Positions 6,127 through 8,709 of a stretch of 8,709 bases of DNA are shown here, piece by piece (the first letter of the stretch is position 1; each line of letters begins with the position of its first letter). The DNA lies in the NCBI GenBank assembly GCA_012271125.1, contig JAAXHB010000097.1:1-8709 (forward strand), given 5' to 3'. The position numbers were made by a program, and so were the translations under genes. The DNA comes from Actinomycetota bacterium (GTDB lineage: Bacteria; Actinomycetota; Acidimicrobiia; Acidimicrobiales; Aldehydirespiratoraceae). The notes below the pieces were generated by a model, which ran no database searches, had not been told where the DNA came from, and saw nothing but the letters and a program-made list of their open reading frames with translations.

Positions 6127-6153
6127 CTTCTAGGCACTTTGCCCGTCTGTCAA
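6127..6153 (-). promoter_or_regulatory. Candidate promoter for the minus-strand two-gene unit
   Basis: A perfect TTGACA -35 box on the minus strand (6153-6148) is followed after 15 bases by TAGAAG (6132-6127). The -10 match is moderate and the spacer is shorter than the preferred 16-18 bases, so this is tentative. The position, about 44 bases before the start codon, would leave a short leader carrying the strong Shine-Dalgarno. Confidence 0.4.
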
Positions 6154-6220
6154 CCTGCAGCACATGATCCAAGTAACCAAACTATACACATTTTCATTAC
6201 ACGTCACGCATCGGAGGTGT

Positions 6221-6267
6221 GGGCAGGGGTAAGGCGGGGTAGACATTGTGGGTGAGTTTTGGGGGGG
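6221..6267 (+). other. G-rich 5' region of the oxidoreductase gene; potential G-quadruplex
   Basis: There are five runs of three or more G: 6221-6223, 6226-6229, 6236-6239, 6250-6252 and 6261-6267 (seven G). They are separated by loops of 2, 6, 10 and 8 bases and span the region that should hold the ribosome binding site and the possible start codons. Such spacing allows an imperfect G-quadruplex in the coding strand or mRNA, which could affect initiation. The rest of the divergent intergenic region (6154-6220) shows no strong additional signal. Folding is inferred, not shown. Confidence 0.35.
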
Positions 6268-7202
6268 TGAGGTTTGGTTGGTGGGTTGCTAGTGGCGACG
6301 ACTGGGAGACGGCACTAGGGCAAGCACGGGCTGCTGAAGCCGCGGGATGGAGCGGCATCTGGGCAGCGGATCACTTCATGCCACCTGCTGAGGGTTACGG
6401 ATTTGACGAACCCGAACCGGCTGACTTGTCACGCGAACTGGGGCCGTCACATGAATGCTGGTCGTTGCTTGCGGGACTAGCCGCAGCTGTTCCAAGGGTT
6501 CGCCTCGGTGCCATGGTTACCGGCAACACCTACCGACACCCAGCGGTGTTAGCAAATCAAGTCGCAACTATTGACCACATCAGCAGCGGACGTGTCGTTC
6601 TAGGCATCGGCGCAGGCTGGCAAGAAAACGAACACCAACGCTACGGCATCGAATACGCCAACTTCACCCAGCGTTTTGACAAGCTCGAAGAGGCCTGCGC
6701 CATCATCACCAGCCTGTTTCAAAACGAACGCACTGACTTCAACGGCGTTCATTATCAACTAGATGGCGCACCGCTGGCACCCAAGCCGATCCAGAACCCG
6801 TTGCCTCTAATGATCGGCGGCACAGGCAAGCGACGCACCCTGCCAATCGTCGCCCGTTACGCCAATGAGTGGAACGGCTGGGTAACCGCTACCCAAATGC
6901 GTGAATACAACGCCTTAATCGATCAACTCTGCGAAGACCAAAACCGTGATCCAGCACAGATACAACGCTCGGCATCAGTTCTGTTGTATATCTGCGACAA
7001 CGAAGCCGAAGTCCAAGAAGCACGTGACAACCAGATCACCCGACCCAAACTCATCGGCAACACCGAACAGATAGTTGAACAAGTCGCCGCCTACATAGAT
7101 GCTGGCACCGACGAACTAATCATCCCCAGCTTCAACATGTCCACACCCCAGGCATACGAAGTCATCGACCGCTTCATAACGGAGATTGCCTCAGCCCTCT
7201 AG
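6246..7202 (+). CDS. LLM-class F420-dependent oxidoreductase (Rv1855c-like)
   Basis: A luciferase-like TIM-barrel flavin/F420 oxidoreductase of about 311-318 residues, normal length for the family. From TTG 6246, strand 1 is RFGWWV (9-14), then AAEAAGWSGIWAADHFMPP (29-47), as in the family's 'A...G.D.vW..DHf'. CW..LAGLAAAVPRVRLGAMV (71-91), NTYRHPAVLANQVATIDHIS (94-113) and GRVVLGIGAGWQENEH (115-130) are very close to the Rv1855c-type consensus. APKPIQNPLPLMIGGTGKRR (178-197) is the conserved cofactor-side loop, and DAGTDELIIPSF (285-296) is near the C-terminal strand. The substrate is unknown. The start is ambiguous: TTG 6246 follows AAGGCGGGG; GTG 6252 lies six bases after TAGACA, so it could be leaderless; GTG 6267 begins directly before strand 1. 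All three sit in a G-rich stretch. The gene is 24 bases upstream of malate synthase in the same frame, and the two are probably co-transcribed. Confidence 0.9.
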   Translation: MWVSFGGVRFGWWVASGDDWETALGQARAAEAAGWSGIWAADHFMPPAEGYGFDEPEPADLSRELGPSHECWSLLAGLAAAVPRVRLGAMVTGNTYRHPAVLANQVATIDHISSGRVVLGIGAGWQENEHQRYGIEYANFTQRFDKLEEACAIITSLFQNERTDFNGVHYQLDGAPLAPKPIQNPLPLMIGGTGKRRTLPIVARYANEWNGWVTATQMREYNALIDQLCEDQNRDPAQIQRSASVLLYICDNEAEVQEARDNQITRPKLIGNTEQIVEQVAAYIDAGTDELIIPSFNMSTPQAYEVIDRFITEIASAL

Positions 7203-7226
7203 CCTCAAAGTGTGGCGGGGAGCGGC

Positions 7227-8709
7227 GTGAAGGTTGGCGCTCTCAGCATTGATCCGCTGCTATACGAATTCGTCGCTGAAGAAGTCACACCAGAAATCGG
7301 CATTGACGCAGCCGACCTATGGCGCAGCTTTGAAAAAATCGTCGGCGAGCTCAGCGCACGAAACAAACGACTCCTCAACCGGCGCGACCGACTCCAGGAA
7401 CGCATCGACGGCTGGCACAAGGCCAACCGCAACAAAAACAACGACACCGACGACCAAGCAGCCCAGCTTGCCTTCCTCCAACAAATCGGCTACCTCAACA
7501 AGTCCGGCAACATCAACACGTCAGCGACAAGCGAGACAAGCGAAACCACCAACAAGCCCAAAATCCGGCCTGCTGCCACCGCCAATGTCGACACTGAAAT
7601 CGCCGACGTTGCCGGCCCCCAGCTCGTCGTCCCCTTAGACAACGCCCGCTACGCAATCAACGCCGCCAACGCCCGCTGGGAAAGCCTCTATGACGCCCTC
7701 TATGGCACAGACGTAATCAGCGAAGCCCACGGCTGCGGTCGAGGCACCCGCTACAACCCCATCCGCGGCACCGAAGTCGTCAAAGCCGGACGAGCCTTCC
7801 TAGACGCAAACTTCGGCCTCGACTCCGCCTCCCACACCTGGGTCACCCGCTACTTCGTCCACACCAACAACACAACGGCCTCCCTTCGAGCCGAAAACGG
7901 CGACGGCAGCGTCAGCGGCCTACTCCAACCCGACCGCTTCGTCGGCTACACCGGCGACCCATCGGCACCGTCGTCGATACTGCTCAAAAAACACGGCCTG
8001 CACTGCGAAATCTGCGTCGACCCAACCCACCCAGTCGGCCAAACCGACCATGCCTCAATCCACGACATCAGACTCGAATCAGCCGTCACCGCCATCATGG
8101 ACTGCGAAGACTCCGTGTCCACCGTCGACGCCGAAGACAAGGTTCACGTCTATCGCAACTGGCTCGGCCTCATGCGCGGCACCCTCACCGCGGACTTCAC
8201 CCGCAACGGCGTCCCCATCAGCCGCAAACTCCGAGGCGAAATCACCTTTACAAGCGCATTCGGCACAAACGCATCCAGCACCGACACAAACCCCGAGCCC
8301 CTAACCCTGCCAGGACGCGCCCTGATGCTCGTGCGCAACGTCGGCGCCCACCTCACCACCGACATCGTCACCTACCAAGACGAACCCGTCTACGAAACCA
8401 TGCTCGACGCCCTCATCACCTCCGCCTGCGCGCTACACGACCTCCAAGGCCACGGCACTGTCAACCGCCGCCCGATCCGCAACTCCAAAACCGGCGCCAT
8501 CTACATCGTCAAGCCCAAAATGCACGGCCCAGCCGAAGTCCACTTCGCCTGCGACCTGTTCGAACACGTCGAAGACGCCCTCGGCCTGCCACGCCGCACC
8601 ATCAAGATGGGCATCATGGACGAAGAACGCCGCACCTCAGTTAACCTCGCCGCCTCCATCAGCACCGCCCGCAACAGAGTCGCCTTCATCAACACCGGCT
8701 TCCTCGACC
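7227..8709 (+). CDS. glcB: Malate synthase G, N-terminal ~494 residues (3' end outside window)
   Basis: This cytoplasmic enzyme condenses glyoxylate with acetyl-CoA to give malate, in the glyoxylate shunt or glycolate use. The frame is open to the window edge. Numbering from GTG 7227, landmarks are the N-terminal clasp (1-66), GPQLVVPLDNARYAINAANA (130-149), WESLYDALYGTD (151-162), GYTG (240-243) and MDCEDSVSTVDAEDKV (291-306). Next come YRNWLGLMRG (309-318), LPGRALMLVRNVG (361-373), IYIVKPKMHGP (425-435), MGIMDEERRTS (461-471) and FINTGFLD (487-494). By family alignment Arg370 would be the glyoxylate-stabilising Arg, and Glu466 and Asp494 the magnesium ligands; the catalytic Asp lies beyond the window. 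The family's usual length is about 720-740 residues, so roughly 240 are missing. Residues about 93-117 carry a Ser/Thr-rich insertion absent from the mycobacterial form as I remember it. GGGGAG four bases upstream favours GTG 7227; GTG 7212, five codons earlier, is an alternative. Confidence 0.93.
   Translation, partial: MKVGALSIDPLLYEFVAEEVTPEIGIDAADLWRSFEKIVGELSARNKRLLNRRDRLQERIDGWHKANRNKNNDTDDQAAQLAFLQQIGYLNKSGNINTSATSETSETTNKPKIRPAATANVDTEIADVAGPQLVVPLDNARYAINAANARWESLYDALYGTDVISEAHGCGRGTRYNPIRGTEVVKAGRAFLDANFGLDSASHTWVTRYFVHTNNTTASLRAENGDGSVSGLLQPDRFVGYTGDPSAPSSILLKKHGLHCEICVDPTHPVGQTDHASIHDIRLESAVTAIMDCEDSVSTVDAEDKVHVYRNWLGLMRGTLTADFTRNGVPISRKLRGEITFTSAFGTNASSTDTNPEPLTLPGRALMLVRNVGAHLTTDIVTYQDEPVYETMLDALITSACALHDLQGHGTVNRRPIRNSKTGAIYIVKPKMHGPAEVHFACDLFEHVEDALGLPRRTIKMGIMDEERRTSVNLAASISTARNRVAFINTGFLD

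Noticed and set aside
5853..6137. Longer 94-residue version of the small acidic protein starting at ATG 6137
   Set aside because: The GAGGAGGG site lies just before ATG 6083, and the extra 18 residues have no ribosome binding site and would cover the likely promoter.
6154..6220. TATACA-like box (6184-6189) as a promoter for the oxidoreductase
   Set aside because: No -35 partner at acceptable spacing and the distance to the start is long; too weak to list.
7234..7638. 134-codon + strand frame inside the malate synthase region
   Set aside because: It is a shifted-frame, Ser/Thr/Pro-rich shadow; the true frame matches malate synthase G throughout.

Overview
The window most likely comes from an actinobacterium (Actinomycetota). 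The signs are: a strong C bias at third codon positions in most genes; GTG and TTG starts; one convincing leaderless promoter/GTG start; an F420-type luciferase-like oxidoreductase of the Rv1855c kind; and a malate synthase G close to the mycobacterial form. I cannot place it at genus level. The genus question and all family assignments rest on recognised motifs, not on a database search.

Left part (1-4128, + strand): a nucleoside-type ABC importer operon of the BMP/NupNOPQ class. It consists of the C-terminal 191 residues of a substrate-binding protein (gene begins upstream of the window), a double-domain ATPase (604-2124), and two BPD_transp_2 permeases (about 2099-3196 and 3193-4128). The last three genes overlap by start/stop, so they are probably translationally coupled. 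The binding protein would deliver a nucleoside or related ligand to the permease pair, powered by the ATPase. The ATPase has an unusual Pro/Ser/Thr-rich linker between its two halves. The operon ends in a C-rich, G-poor stretch that could act as a Rho-dependent terminator. The deaminase, phosphorylase or nucleosidase genes that often accompany this transporter are not here.

Middle part (4163-6153): an accessory-looking block with lower GC and more even codon use than its flanks. A leaderless + strand gene (4199-5188) encodes a 329-residue protein that resembles a degenerate nucleotidyltransferase domain followed by HEPN-like helices. It abuts, with no spacer, a minus-strand two-gene operon made of a 76-residue acidic protein with a strong ribosome binding site (5853-6083) and an overlapping 223-residue protein with an HxH motif (5189-5860). 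The architecture is reminiscent of toxin-antitoxin or defence modules, but no function is proven. This is the part most worth following up.

Right part (6221-8709, + strand): a G-rich 5' region, an F420-dependent LLM-class oxidoreductase (6246-7202), and 24 bases later the first ~494 codons of malate synthase G (7227 to the window end). The two are probably co-transcribed. Malate synthase would condense glyoxylate and acetyl-CoA to malate. No isocitrate lyase or glycolate oxidase is visible. I saw no tRNA, rRNA, CRISPR array, insertion sequence or attachment site.
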